DNA of 64,000 nucleotides from CAYTGM01 sp964437365 (GCA_964437365.1 CAYTGM010000004.1:124001-188000), one strand, 5' to 3'; shown: positions 45,509 through 55,749, counted from the stretch's first letter. Notes: a model not told the origin generated them from the sequence alone. Numbers and translations are program-made.

Positions 45509-46477
45509 TTAGAGAATCTGATTAATCCCATTCAGTTCATCTTGAGTGAGCGGAGTCATGTCTATAATCTTGAGATTGTCCTCAAGCTGCTGTGCTCGTG
45601 ACACGCCCATCACTACCGATGCAACCTGAGGCCGTGACAATAGCCACTGGAGAGCTAAGTGATGAACCTTCTGACCACGTCTATCAGCGATCGTCTTCAG
45701 TTGACGCACTTTATCCCAGGCACCTTCCGACTCCTTTTCGCGATACCAGTCATCGTCTCCGTGGCGCGCGTTCTCAGGCGGTCCGTCCAGGTACTTATCC
45801 GTGAGTGCTCCCTGAGCCAGCGGACAGAAAGGAATCACTCCGATTTCATGCTCACTTGCAACGGGAAGAAGTCCAAATTCGTTTGTGCGCTCAAGCATAT
45901 TCATATGAGGCTGTACAATGAGTATACGCTCGAGTTTCATGTAGTGTATATGATTGATGGCTTCGCGTAGCTGCTCGCCCGAGTAATTGCTCAGCCCTAT
46001 ATACAAAGCTTTACCCTGCTTCACCATCAGATCCAATGTTGTGAGAGTTTCCTCGAGCGGAGTCTCATGGTCGAAGCAATGATGATAGAAGATATCAAGA
46101 TAGTCCAGCTGCAGTCGTTTGAGTGAAGCGTGTAGACTCGACATGAGGTATTTACGGCTGCCTCCTATCTGGTAAGGCCCGTCCCACATGCGAAAACCAG
46201 CCTTAGATGAGATAATAAGCTCGTCGCGCGGCATCTCTTTGAGAACCTTACCCATGACTTCTTCGGAGTGTCCCGGAGGCGGTCCATAATTGTTCGCAAA
46301 GTCAAAGTGAGTGATCCCCGAGTTGAAAGCTTGAAAGGCGATTTCTTTACAAAGCTTCTCATTTCCTTCTTTACCGAGGCTTTGCCAGAACCCCAATGAA
46401 ATCAGGGGTAATTTGAGGCCGCTCCGTCCAACCTTGCGGTAAGGCATTTTTTCGTAGCGCTCTGGTTTGAAATCCAT
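45509..46477 (-). CDS. Aldo/keto reductase, YghZ-like
   Basis: 322 residues, NADPH-dependent reductase fold. The catalytic tetrad is visible: Asp in HFDFANNYG, Tyr in NNYGPPPG, Lys in ISSKAGF and His in FYHHCFD. It resembles L-glyceraldehyde 3-phosphate reductase (YghZ) and Kv-beta-like AKRs. The ATG has GAGG nine bases upstream. Probably single-gene transcript; physiological substrate unknown. Confidence 0.9.
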   Translation of the reverse strand: MDFKPERYEKMPYRKVGRSGLKLPLISLGFWQSLGKEGNEKLCKEIAFQAFNSGITHFDFANNYGPPPGHSEEVMGKVLKEMPRDELIISSKAGFRMWDGPYQIGGSRKYLMSSLHASLKRLQLDYLDIFYHHCFDHETPLEETLTTLDLMVKQGKALYIGLSNYSGEQLREAINHIHYMKLERILIVQPHMNMLERTNEFGLLPVASEHEIGVIPFCPLAQGALTDKYLDGPPENARHGDDDWYREKESEGAWDKVRQLKTIADRRGQKVHHLALQWLLSRPQVASVVMGVSRAQQLEDNLKIIDMTPLTQDELNGINQIL

Positions 46478-46556
46478 GGTGAACGTCCTCGGAAGATGAT
46501 AAACTCACCAATAGTTAATTCATCTATGCAATGCGAGCAAAAAGATCCGTCTGTAT

Positions 46557-46584
46557 AGAAAAAGGCGACCCGGAGGCCGCCTTG
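46557..46584 (-). terminator. Intrinsic terminator after infB
   Basis: Minus-strand stem CAAGGCGG / CCGGGTCGCCTT (AAGGCG-CGCCTT pairing) followed by TTTTTCTATAC. It lies 35 bases after the infB stop. Confidence 0.65.
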
Positions 46585-46618
46585 AGTAAACGTCATTCAA
46601 TGTGAATGCTACTGGAGG

Positions 46619-49387
46619 TTAAACCGACTCTGCCTGTGGCTTCTTATTGAAGTCAGAGCTGACGAGGCTGGCTTCCTGCTCAACCATAGAGTAGGTTTCA
46701 AGCAGATCGCCTTCCTTGATATCGTTATAGCCCTGAAGTCCGATACCGCATTCCAGACCGGCCTCGACTTTCTTCACATCGTCTTTCACACGACGCAATG
46801 AGCGCAGTTGGCCTTTCCAAATAACAGCGCCGTCGCGGATAAGACGTGCCTTGTGGTCAATGGCGACATTGCCTTCCTCAACGAAACAACCAGCAATCGT
46901 TCCGATCTTGGAGACCTTGAAAGTTTGCAGGACTTTAACGAGACCTTCCTGCTTCTCTTCAAACTCAGGCTTGAGAAGACCCTTCATGGCGTTCTCAATG
47001 TCTTCCTTCAATGCATAGATAACGTCATAGGATCTGACGTCTACGCGGAGTTCTTCCGCGAGACTTCTCAGGGAAGGATCAACACCAACGTTAAAGGCGA
47101 GAATGATCGCATCTGAAGCGTCGGCAAGATTGATATCCGAGTTAGACACCGCACCCACAGCTGAGTGAATCACCTTCACAGCGACACGGTCACTTTCAAT
47201 ACGATAAAGAGTCGTTCTAATCGCTTCAACCGACCCCATCACATCACCCTTAATGATGATGTTGAGAAGTGTCACCTTGTCATCCTCGGTCATCCGCTCG
47301 GTGAGGTTATCCAGTGAAACGTGGAGCTTCGGACTTGCCTGACGTGAACGCGCACGGTGGCGACGTCTATCAGCGATTTCGCGAGCTTCAGGTTCTGATG
47401 GAATCACGACGAATTTCTCACCGGCAACAGGACTGCCTGTGATACCTAGGATCTCAACGGGAACGGCAGGACCGGCTTCTTCAATGGGGCGATCATGGTC
47501 GTCGCGCATAGCACGCACACGTCCACTCTCGGTTCCGCAAACGAAGATATCGCCAATTCTGAGCGTACCTTTTTCAACGAGTATTGTCGCAACAGCACCG
47601 CGATTCGGATCGACATGAGATTCTACCACGGTTCCAACAGCATCGCGTTTTGGATTAGCTTTAAGTTCAAGAATTTCCGTCTGCAGAGCAACGTACTCCA
47701 TCAGATCAGATATACCCTGTCCCGTAATAGCTGAAACAGGAATGACGATCGTATCACCGCCAAAGTCTTCTGCGATGAGCTCGTACTTCATAAGCTCCTG
47801 TTTCACGCGGTCGGGGTTGGCGCCATCGACGTCAATTTTGTTCAATGCGACGATGATCGGAACGTCGGCAGCCTTCGCGTGACTGATCGCTTCAACGGTC
47901 TGAGGCATCACACCATCATTGGCAGCGACGACGAGAATAACAAGGTCAGTAACGTTAGCACCACGTGTTCTCATCTCTGTGAAGGCTTCGTGACCAGGTG
48001 TATCGAGGAAGACAATATCCCCCTGCTGAGTTTCTACGTGATAGGCGCCGATATGCTGAGTAATGCCACCGGCTTCTCCTGCAGCGACGTCGGCCGCTCG
48101 AATCTTATCGAGGAGTGATGTCTTGCCATGGTCAACGTGCCCCATCACGGTCACGATTGGAGGACGTGCTACCAGATCCGCTTCATTGTCCTCAGCATCC
48201 AGGTAACGTTCGATATCGAAGTCATCGCCTTCGCGCTCAATTTCAATTTCAATTTCAAATTCGAGAGCGAGCTCCTCGGCTTTCTCAGCATCGAGAATAT
48301 TATTAATCGTCAGCATCTCGCCCATCGTGATGAGCTTTTGCATCACATCGGCGATGCTCTTGCCTGTCTTATCTGCAAACTCACCAACGGTGAAGTCGCC
48401 TCGGAACTTGATAACCTTTGGTTCCGGAGCGGCGGGTGCCTTTGCCTGCTGATGCTGACCTTGAGCGCCCTGATGATGACTTTTCTTTTTCGGTTTGGGC
48501 CTTCTTTCGCCTCCAGATTCAAGGCGAAGAAGCTGACTTGGGCGAATTTTCTTTCTTCCGTCGTCCACCTTAGGCTTTGGACGTGGCTTTCCTTCGCTCC
48601 AATCCTTGTCTCCCTTTTCGCCTTTGCCTTTATTTCTGGCGCGACGACTCTTTGCCCGGTATTCATCTTTCACATCGGACTGGAGACCAGAGTCGACAAA
48701 ACTTTGTAGAGACTTGATATTCGCAGGACTTTCTTCTTTGCCTGATGCAGACTGCTTTTCTCTTGGTTTTGCGGGGGCGTCGGCTTTCCTCATCTGAGGA
48801 GCCGGGGCCTGAGCACTTCTCGCCGGTTTTTCCTGCGGCTTTGGAGGAGCCTTTTCAGCTTTAGCCTCAGCTTCCGCCTGCTTCTTCTTCTCACCTTTAG
48901 GGTCCTGAACACCGTGGGTGGTCGGGGCTGGAGGAGCTTTCGGCGTGGCTGATTGATCAGCTTCGGACTGTTGGGTCTTTTCTACTTCGAGTCGAGTGCG
49001 CTCTTCCTCAGCGGCTTTTTGTTTAGCGAGCTCTGCCTGTTTTCGGGCGAGTTCAGCTTCCGCTGCTTTTCGAGCTTCTTCAGCACGTTTAGCCCGCTCT
49101 TCTTCTTCCTGCTTACGCCTGAGAGCTTCAGCAGCGCGCTGTCTTTCCTCTTCCTCACGTCTGCGACGATCCTCTTCCTCCTTAACCTTTTCATCTTCTT
49201 TTTGGCGCCGAATATCGAAGTTTGCCATCACATGACGAACGATTTCGTCATCGAGACTACTTGCGGCGGTGAGCTTTTTCGCCAGTTTATAGCCTTGCTC
49301 CGTGTAGTGATCACGGCTGGCTTCAACCTCAGCGATGATGTCCTTTTTGTCGACACCCAAAAGCTCTGCGACTTGCTTTACTTGCAT
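46619..49387 (-). CDS. infB: Translation initiation factor IF-2
   Basis: GTPase that delivers initiator tRNA to the ribosome. 922 residues. N-terminal IF2_N-type helices (MQVKQVAELLGV), then about 330 residues of charged, low-complexity linker rich in Glu, Lys, Ala and Pro. G domain with G1 GHVDHGKT at 416-423, DTPGHEAF, and NKIDVDGA, followed by domain II, the IF-2-type domain III and C-terminal domain IV with ECGIGLQGYNDIKEGD. The ATG has GGAG five bases upstream. The usual nusA neighbour is not here. Confidence 0.96.
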   Translation of the reverse strand: MQVKQVAELLGVDKKDIIAEVEASRDHYTEQGYKLAKKLTAASSLDDEIVRHVMANFDIRRQKEDEKVKEEEDRRRREEEERQRAAEALRRKQEEEERAKRAEEARKAAEAELARKQAELAKQKAAEEERTRLEVEKTQQSEADQSATPKAPPAPTTHGVQDPKGEKKKQAEAEAKAEKAPPKPQEKPARSAQAPAPQMRKADAPAKPREKQSASGKEESPANIKSLQSFVDSGLQSDVKDEYRAKSRRARNKGKGEKGDKDWSEGKPRPKPKVDDGRKKIRPSQLLRLESGGERRPKPKKKSHHQGAQGQHQQAKAPAAPEPKVIKFRGDFTVGEFADKTGKSIADVMQKLITMGEMLTINNILDAEKAEELALEFEIEIEIEREGDDFDIERYLDAEDNEADLVARPPIVTVMGHVDHGKTSLLDKIRAADVAAGEAGGITQHIGAYHVETQQGDIVFLDTPGHEAFTEMRTRGANVTDLVILVVAANDGVMPQTVEAISHAKAADVPIIVALNKIDVDGANPDRVKQELMKYELIAEDFGGDTIVIPVSAITGQGISDLMEYVALQTEILELKANPKRDAVGTVVESHVDPNRGAVATILVEKGTLRIGDIFVCGTESGRVRAMRDDHDRPIEEAGPAVPVEILGITGSPVAGEKFVVIPSEPEAREIADRRRHRARSRQASPKLHVSLDNLTERMTEDDKVTLLNIIIKGDVMGSVEAIRTTLYRIESDRVAVKVIHSAVGAVSNSDINLADASDAIILAFNVGVDPSLRSLAEELRVDVRSYDVIYALKEDIENAMKGLLKPEFEEKQEGLVKVLQTFKVSKIGTIAGCFVEEGNVAIDHKARLIRDGAVIWKGQLRSLRRVKDDVKKVEAGLECGIGLQGYNDIKEGDLLETYSMVEQEASLVSSDFNKKPQAESV

Positions 49388-49459
49388 AGAAACTCCATTC
49401 GATATTGCGGCGGTCCGAGGACGCGCAGCTGTTCATAACCCAGTGGGCATGATAAGTCA

Positions 49460-49487
49460 CCCCGGGAAATACACACTTTTCCCGGGG
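49460..49487. repeat. Strong inverted repeat in the infB leader region
   Basis: CCCCGGGAAA and TTTCCCGGGG (49460-49469 and 49478-49487) are perfect 10-bp arms around TACACACT, 73 bases before the infB start. No T run follows on the minus strand, so it may be a leader hairpin rather than a terminator. Confidence 0.5.
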
Positions 49488-49596
49488 AGGTTAGAGGATA
49501 CCCCCGCTCTGCCCTCACCCGTCAAGGACTATCAAGAGAGGAAGTCCCCATCCCGGAGGGTTACCTCGTACCCGATTTATTGAAACTTAAGGACTT

Positions 49597-51432
49597 TTAT
49601 CTGAATTTCCACTCAACAGGATCAACAAGAGTCAACTGTTTCACAGCAAGAGGATCCTCGCAGGAAGAACTAAAACACTCTATTCTTAGGACGTTCTGGC
49701 CATAAATGAGGGTTTGAGGGGGGATCTCGAAACCCTGAGAACCGGGCCCTTCAACCTGATCACTCCAAATCCCCAGATACTGTCCATTTAAATAGAGACG
49801 CCGGTCAGGGCTTGAGCCAGTAGATTGAAATCCTATTTCAAGTGTTTTGTGCGAAATATTCCTGGCAGGAAGGCCCAGAAAGGAATTTGCCCCTTGAAGA
49901 TGAATAAACTCTCCATCCTGAAGTGAACGAAAGCCCCACTCTTGAGTCCCCCAGATTGACCGGACATTTCGAAAAAGTCGATCGTTACCCGCATAAAGTC
50001 CAGAAGGAATCTTTCCAGGAGGTGAAAAGACCTGGGTCATGATTAACCCGGCTAATACGACGGCGGTTAGTGGCGGAACGGAAAGAAGACCCCAGCGGGA
50101 CATCTTCTCTCCCAGAGGCCCTGATTCAGGGCTGCAATCTGAACGAGAGCCCTTACTCCACACCGAGAAAGAAATAATAAAGAGAATGAGAGCTGCAGGA
50201 AAGGCGTAGTGATAGGGAATGACGACACATGAAATGAAAAGAAAGAGGCTTAAAGAACAAACCCGAAGAAAATCTTCAGCCCTTCTCATCAACTTAAAGC
50301 TGCAAAGAAAGAGGATACCCTGCAAAATAATCGCAATGATCGTCCGGTGTTCATAAACGCCAAGCTTTCCGAATATTCCCGTGAAACCCATGCCATAAAT
50401 CCGCATCTCTTCGGCATTTACCCAATGAAGTAGAGCCTCCTCGTAGCCTTTTGTATAGGCGTAGGTGAAAGCTTCCGGTCTGTACAGAAGGAAGGGAATC
50501 CCCAGAAGAACAGGAAAGAAAACCGAGCCAAGGACCATCCTGAACATTCCATTGCGATCATGACGAAATTTGAGAAAGATATACAAAGCGAGAAACGGAA
50601 CTAATACAATCATGTATGGTCTTGAAATAAGGGCCCAGCCAAAGAATATGCCGGACAACAAATAACGCCCCTGAAGGAAGCAGATCCCCCAGCCAGCAAG
50701 AGTGAACCAGAACCCCACAAGGTGGAGGCCCGGGAAAAAGTCATGATAGAAAAGAACCTCATAAAGAACAACTGGTAGAAAGAGCAAAGGGATAGAACCG
50801 ATGCTCTGAACTACACACCGGGATGAAAACCAGGAATAGAGGAAACCGGAAATTGAGAAAAGAACCAGGCCTGCAAAGGCGGCGACTCCCCACAAACGTA
50901 TATCTGTATGAAATAGATAGGGAACACTGTAAGGGAACCAGAGACCTGGAGGAAACGTCAGAGAGATCTCCCAGCCACCGACATCGTGAAAACGATATGG
51001 ATAGCTTCCTTCAATCCAGAATGATCGAAGTGCCTCCTGTATCAGCGGTAACATGTCTCCCTGCATGGGATTAATGGGGTCTATCCAGATAGATTGACGA
51101 TAACTCAGGAAAGACTGGATAGAAAGAATAAGTGAGACTAATGGCAGAAGGCATCCAATGACCTTGTGGGCCCTCTGATACCGTTCATTGATAGCGTAGC
51201 TCGAAATACTTTGGGAGATATTATCGCGGTTTGCCAGGATGAACAGGAGTATATAAAGCCCAACAAAAAACAGCGTTGGCAGCGTAAACCAGGGCCATAG
51301 CCGGCCAGGCTGATCGGAATAACGAACAACCTCCTGGTAGCGCAGCATCAACCACGGCGCGATGGCCAGTATCGCTCCTGCTAGAGTGTATACGATGACC
51401 GGACCTGAACTCCTGGAAGGCTTGTCATTCAT
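49597..51432 (-). CDS. Multi-pass membrane protein, GT-C-like glycosyltransferase candidate
   Basis: 611 residues with about ten to twelve transmembrane segments in the first 490 residues and a C-terminal soluble domain (about 500-611) of beta strands ending LNGQYLGIWSD...GQNVLRIECFS, which looks like a carbohydrate-binding jelly roll. The periplasmic loop after TM3 contains IDPINPMQGDMLPLIQEA, where acidic residues could be the GT-C catalytic site. The overall shape recalls GT87/DUF2029 mannosyltransferases. Not identified with certainty. It follows another membrane gene by 4 bases. Confidence 0.65.
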   Translation of the reverse strand: MNDKPSRSSGPVIVYTLAGAILAIAPWLMLRYQEVVRYSDQPGRLWPWFTLPTLFFVGLYILLFILANRDNISQSISSYAINERYQRAHKVIGCLLPLVSLILSIQSFLSYRQSIWIDPINPMQGDMLPLIQEALRSFWIEGSYPYRFHDVGGWEISLTFPPGLWFPYSVPYLFHTDIRLWGVAAFAGLVLFSISGFLYSWFSSRCVVQSIGSIPLLFLPVVLYEVLFYHDFFPGLHLVGFWFTLAGWGICFLQGRYLLSGIFFGWALISRPYMIVLVPFLALYIFLKFRHDRNGMFRMVLGSVFFPVLLGIPFLLYRPEAFTYAYTKGYEEALLHWVNAEEMRIYGMGFTGIFGKLGVYEHRTIIAIILQGILFLCSFKLMRRAEDFLRVCSLSLFLFISCVVIPYHYAFPAALILFIISFSVWSKGSRSDCSPESGPLGEKMSRWGLLSVPPLTAVVLAGLIMTQVFSPPGKIPSGLYAGNDRLFRNVRSIWGTQEWGFRSLQDGEFIHLQGANSFLGLPARNISHKTLEIGFQSTGSSPDRRLYLNGQYLGIWSDQVEGPGSQGFEIPPQTLIYGQNVLRIECFSSSCEDPLAVKQLTLVDPVEWKFR

Positions 51433-51436
51433 GAAG

Positions 51437-52030
51437 TCAGGAGAGCCTTGTATGAGTCATACGGGCGATTTCCATCCCGATATCAGCACCTTTTTTCTCA
51501 TCGAAGCCTCTGTAGAAGAGAAGTCTGTCACGATTCTGTGTAAAGACATACAGTTCGTGCAGCTTGCTCTCCCCTCGCCCCGCTGATAAAAGAAGAAATA
51601 CCAGGTAAAAGTATCCGAAGAGAACAATATAAGTGACCATCGCAAAAAGACTGCTCTGGAGCTTCCCTGAATCCGGGTGATGGAAGTCAATGTACCGTAC
51701 ATCACCGAAGGAATATTTCCGAGTTCCTATAGGAAGAATAAAGAGGAGGTAGCGCTGCCTGATAATGGTATTCTTTGAAGGAATGAACTGTGTTTTGACC
51801 CTGCCTGTCCCTGATAAAATCATGAGGCCTCCGAACAAGAACAGTATGGCATAGACGGTCCATTCCGGTGCGCTGGTGAATGTTGATTGAAAACTTGGCG
51901 AAACAAGACTTCCAACCGGGTAGGTTATGAGACAGCACAGGACACCGAGAACCAACGACCCAATGGAAGTGTTCACGGAGAACGTCTGCTCGGGTCCTTT
52001 CGAGTTTTCAAAGCTATGTGGAGAATTCAT
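51437..52030 (-). CDS. Small membrane protein of unknown function
   Basis: 197 residues with hydrophobic segments at about 26-46, 60-78 and 130-150 and a cytoplasmic PH-like stretch (TGRVKTQFIPSKNTIIRQRYLLFILPIGTRKYSFGDVRYIDF), of the type seen in bacterial PH/DUF-type membrane proteins. It ends 4 bases before the GT-C-like gene, so the two are probably coupled and work together. No function assigned. Confidence 0.65.
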   Translation of the reverse strand: MNSPHSFENSKGPEQTFSVNTSIGSLVLGVLCCLITYPVGSLVSPSFQSTFTSAPEWTVYAILFLFGGLMILSGTGRVKTQFIPSKNTIIRQRYLLFILPIGTRKYSFGDVRYIDFHHPDSGKLQSSLFAMVTYIVLFGYFYLVFLLLSAGRGESKLHELYVFTQNRDRLLFYRGFDEKKGADIGMEIARMTHTRLS

Positions 52031-52216
52031 AACAAAAACCTTCTTGTTTCCTTTTTGATGACAGGACTGAACAGACTAGACGCATCTTGAGAATGACAAG
52101 CGAATACTCGGACATCAGACAAGAGCTGTCCGATAGAGATCAGTGCTGCAGCATCGAGCAGACAATATATCTATCCCACGAAACTTGAGACTCAGGTCCT
52201 GATGCTCAAAGGTGCG

Positions 52217-54964
52217 TTACGATTTCAACAACTCGGGCAAAGCTGAAAGTACCTCATCGATCTTACCGACTTCCTTTGCACCACCTTGAGCAAAGTCTGG
52301 TCGGCCACCACCGCGACCACCAAGTGGCTCAGCGACCTTATTGACAATCTGTCCCGCCGGAAGTGACTTTTGTGCCTCTTTACCAACGGCAGCAATGATG
52401 GCAACCTTTTCTCCGCTGGCTGAGAGAATACAGACAACACCTTTATCACCAAGCTTATCACGAAGCTGCGAGCCAAGAGTTCTAAGCTGATTATTGTCGA
52501 GATTATCCATTCTCACACGAACCAGCTTCAAACCACCCTCCAGCTCGACTGCTTCGTCGATATACTTATCCACATCTTTCGTTGCAGCTTGCTGTCTGAG
52601 CTTGGCCAATTCCTTCTCCAGCTCTTTCACGCGTGACTGCAAGCCGGAAACGCGCTCCAGTATAGCCGTTCCCTTTGCTGCAAGAGTACTCTCAAGTGGA
52701 GCAATGATCTCATAGTGTTCCGTTAATTCCTGCTCCATGGCATCGTTTGCTGTTACCGCTTCTATACGCCGGATCCCTGAGGCAATCGAGCTTTCAGAAA
52801 CAATGCGATAGCGCGCAATTTCGCCTGTAGAGTTGACGTGAGTTCCACCGCAGAACTCAATGCTGTCCTCTCCCATAGACACAACACGAACGACAGCACC
52901 ATATTTCTCACCGAAAGGTGCGATCGCGCCCTTCTTTTTCGCGTCTTCAAGTGAAAGGACTTCCGTCTTAACCGGCTGCGATTCAACGATCATCCGGTTG
53001 ACTTCTCTTTCAATCTTTACGAGCTCTTCTTTTGTGAGGGAATCACTGTGAGAGAAATCGAATCTTGAGGAAGTAGGCCCGACATAAGACCCTGCCTGGG
53101 TAACATGATCTCCCACGAGGTTCTTTAAAGCTGCTTGAAGAAGGTGAACAGAGCTGTGATTGCGCCGTATAGCATCTCTTCGCTCACGATCAACTTTTGT
53201 GGTAACTTTATCACCGGCTTCAAGTGTCCCGGATTTCATTTTCCCATGATGTATATAAATATCGTGGGGTGTTTTCTGACAATCAGTAACAACGAAAGTA
53301 CCATGACCCGTTTCGATCACGCCTGTATCACCAACCTGCCCACCACTTTCTGCGTAAAAGGGAGTCTGGTTAAGCACAACGAGTCCCTCTTCACCTTCTT
53401 TCATGGTTTTTGAAATCGATCCCTTGTGGATGAATCCAATGACTTCTGCATCGACGGGTCCAACCGAATCATATCCAAGAAACTCCGTGGAGCCATGCTC
53501 CTCATGGAGTTCATCAAGAAGATCCAGCTCAAAGTCCAGCTTGGCGCCTTTCCAGCTTTTCCGCGCCTCTTCCTTTTGCTTTTTCATGGACTCTTCGTAG
53601 CCGGCCCGATCAATCCTGATTCCTTCATCTTCAGCGATTTCGATCGTCAAATCGATAGGAAAGCCATAGGTATCCCAAAGCTTAAAGACGTCCGCACCGG
53701 GGATTTCATTAGTACCAGAATCCACAGCCTTCTTGACCAGCTCATCCAGTATCTTCGTTCCGCGATCACGGGTATGAAGGAATGTTTCTTCCTCCTTCTT
53801 GATCGCCTTCCTGATGAAATCAGGATTCGACTTAATCTCTGGGTAAACGTCACCCATGGCATCAACTACTGAATCGTATAGATCAGTCATGAAGGGTTTG
53901 TCTACACCCAGGAGAGAAGCAAAACGTAAAGCTCTGCGCTGAATACGTCTTAAGACGTAGCCTCGACCGACATTGCTTGGTGTAATGCCTTCTGCCAGCG
54001 TAAATACCAGTGCTCTCGTGTGGTCAGCGATCGCGTTCAGAGCGAGACGTTCCTTCGCTGCCTCTTCACTGTGCGGTTCGGAGATCTTAAGGTAAGGGAC
54101 TCCCAGGTTATTCGACGCAGCTTCGATAATGGGCCACATCAGATCTGTTTCATACGGAGTCGAAGGCTTGCCTGTCTGAGCGAACTTCAGCGCGACAGTC
54201 ATTCTTTCAAGGCCTGCGCCGGTGTCTATACCCTTGTGTTTCAGGGGAAGACGCGAGCCGTCCTTCTGCTGGTCGAACTGAGGAAATACCATGTTCCAGA
54301 TTTCAAGGAAAAGATCCCCTTCTTCCTCAATGCGTCTTGCGAGGACAGGCCTGTACTCTTCTGGAGACTCTTTCAGCTTCGTCTTTATTTCCTGAAGTTC
54401 CTCATCAGTTCCGAGGAAAATACAGAGCTCGGAGCAAGGACCGCAGGCTCCGGTATCACCCGCTGGACCCCAGAAATTTTCAGAAGCGGGAAGTCGAAGC
54501 GGTGTATACACACACCCCGTTTCTTCATTCCAGAGTTTTTCAGCTTCATCATCATCTTCGAAGATCGTTGGAAAAAGACGATCTTCAGGGAGATTCATCA
54601 CCTCAGTCACAAACTGCCAGGCCCATTTAATTGTTTCTTTTTTGAAGTAATCTCCAAAACTGAAGTTACCGAGCATTTCGAAGAAGGTATGATGCCGGAG
54701 GGTTTTTCCAACGTTCTCCAGGTCGGACCCCTTGCCACCAGCTCGCAGGCATTTCTGACAGGATGTAGAACGTGAGTAAGGAAGGGGATCCACAAGTCCT
54801 GAATAAAGCTGCTTGAATTGAACCATCCCTGCCGTTGTGAAGAGCAGCGTAGGATCGTCGGGGGGAACCAGAGGCGCACTCGCGATCACTGGGTGCGGAA
54901 AATCGGGCCGCTCTTTGAAAAACTCGAGGTACGCTTGTCTTAGTTCTTTGCCGGTGGAAATCAT
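52217..54964 (-). CDS. alaS: Alanine--tRNA ligase
   Basis: 915 residues. Class II catalytic core at the N-terminus (SAPLVPPDDPTLLFTTAGMVQFK), tRNA-recognition middle, editing domain with zinc motif HSSVH and CGGTHV, and the C-terminal oligomerisation (C-Ala) domain ending GGRGGGRPDFAQGG. Normal for the family. The ATG at 54964 begins MISTGKELRQAYLEFF. No recX or other usual neighbour is present. Confidence 0.97.
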   Translation of the reverse strand: MISTGKELRQAYLEFFKERPDFPHPVIASAPLVPPDDPTLLFTTAGMVQFKQLYSGLVDPLPYSRSTSCQKCLRAGGKGSDLENVGKTLRHHTFFEMLGNFSFGDYFKKETIKWAWQFVTEVMNLPEDRLFPTIFEDDDEAEKLWNEETGCVYTPLRLPASENFWGPAGDTGACGPCSELCIFLGTDEELQEIKTKLKESPEEYRPVLARRIEEEGDLFLEIWNMVFPQFDQQKDGSRLPLKHKGIDTGAGLERMTVALKFAQTGKPSTPYETDLMWPIIEAASNNLGVPYLKISEPHSEEAAKERLALNAIADHTRALVFTLAEGITPSNVGRGYVLRRIQRRALRFASLLGVDKPFMTDLYDSVVDAMGDVYPEIKSNPDFIRKAIKKEEETFLHTRDRGTKILDELVKKAVDSGTNEIPGADVFKLWDTYGFPIDLTIEIAEDEGIRIDRAGYEESMKKQKEEARKSWKGAKLDFELDLLDELHEEHGSTEFLGYDSVGPVDAEVIGFIHKGSISKTMKEGEEGLVVLNQTPFYAESGGQVGDTGVIETGHGTFVVTDCQKTPHDIYIHHGKMKSGTLEAGDKVTTKVDRERRDAIRRNHSSVHLLQAALKNLVGDHVTQAGSYVGPTSSRFDFSHSDSLTKEELVKIEREVNRMIVESQPVKTEVLSLEDAKKKGAIAPFGEKYGAVVRVVSMGEDSIEFCGGTHVNSTGEIARYRIVSESSIASGIRRIEAVTANDAMEQELTEHYEIIAPLESTLAAKGTAILERVSGLQSRVKELEKELAKLRQQAATKDVDKYIDEAVELEGGLKLVRVRMDNLDNNQLRTLGSQLRDKLGDKGVVCILSASGEKVAIIAAVGKEAQKSLPAGQIVNKVAEPLGGRGGGRPDFAQGGAKEVGKIDEVLSALPELLKS

Positions 54965-55749
54965 GTATTTAAGTTACTCTTATCTTAGATTCATTGATCT
55001 GAGTACTGGCCTCAGAGTCAGGAAGAAGAGCTTCATCAAGCAACGGAGGTCAAGTGTCGGATCAAATCATCGACCATTCCCCCGATCTTGGGAACATTTT
55101 GGCCGGGGATTCATCCGCGTATCAGGTTGCTTATTGAGGGGTAAAACCTTTCCGGGAAAGAATCAGGAGACATGGAGGCAGAAAGAGGGGGTCGTAAGAC
55201 CTGAGACGTGATCGCGAGGCCCGGTTGCTGGTTCAAAGGGACGGTCCTCCGACCTTGCCTGGGGAGATTTTTCTCCAGATTTCGACTGGGACCCCTCTCC
55301 TTCTTCAGCGCCTTCCACCGCCCTTGGTCCCCACCATTTCTGGTTCGTGTCTGCTGCTTGTCTGGTGCATGTCTGGTGCATGAGCAAGCACCCGACTATT
55401 AAGGAACAATGAGGAGAGACGAAGCTTAAAAGCAATAGACCCCGATGGTCTAGGCGTGGGGGATTCTGAGGGTATACCCTAGTGGATTCACTGTTCCGCC
55501 TTATTCGATCGCGAGATCCGAAGATAGAACCTGTGGGGTATCTTGCAGGCGCCTGCGCGATGAGGAAAGTCTCAACTCGAGCCGAAAACTAACACCTTTT
55601 GATGTTCTTCGTTTCACGACGTTTCAAAGGTTAATTTTTTATCTAAGAAAAAGTATTTGATTCATGAGCAAACAATCGACTTGCTGATGCGCTGAAGGGG
55701 TTAGGAATTCTTCTTAATCAAACACAATCTGCATCAATGGGAGTAGAAG
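54965..55749. other. Long intergenic region with palindromes and a direct repeat
   Basis: 785 bases between divergent alaS and a secreted-protein gene, without a convincing reading frame. It holds perfect 12-bp palindromes AGGGTATACCCT (55469-55480) and GCAGGCGCCTGC (55545-55556), and two tandem copies of TGTCTGGTGCA (55359-55369 and 55370-55380). A minus-strand frame at 55163-55435 has low-complexity composition and is not believed. A non-coding RNA is possible; I tested RNase P, tmRNA and SRP motifs by eye without a match. Confidence 0.5.

Noticed and set aside
55163..55435. 90-codon minus-strand frame
   Set aside because: Composition is unlike its neighbours and no start signal supports it.
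55558..55572. GAGGAAAGTC, as in the conserved core of RNase P RNA
   Set aside because: The surrounding bases lack the other conserved blocks of RNase P RNA, so the match is probably chance.
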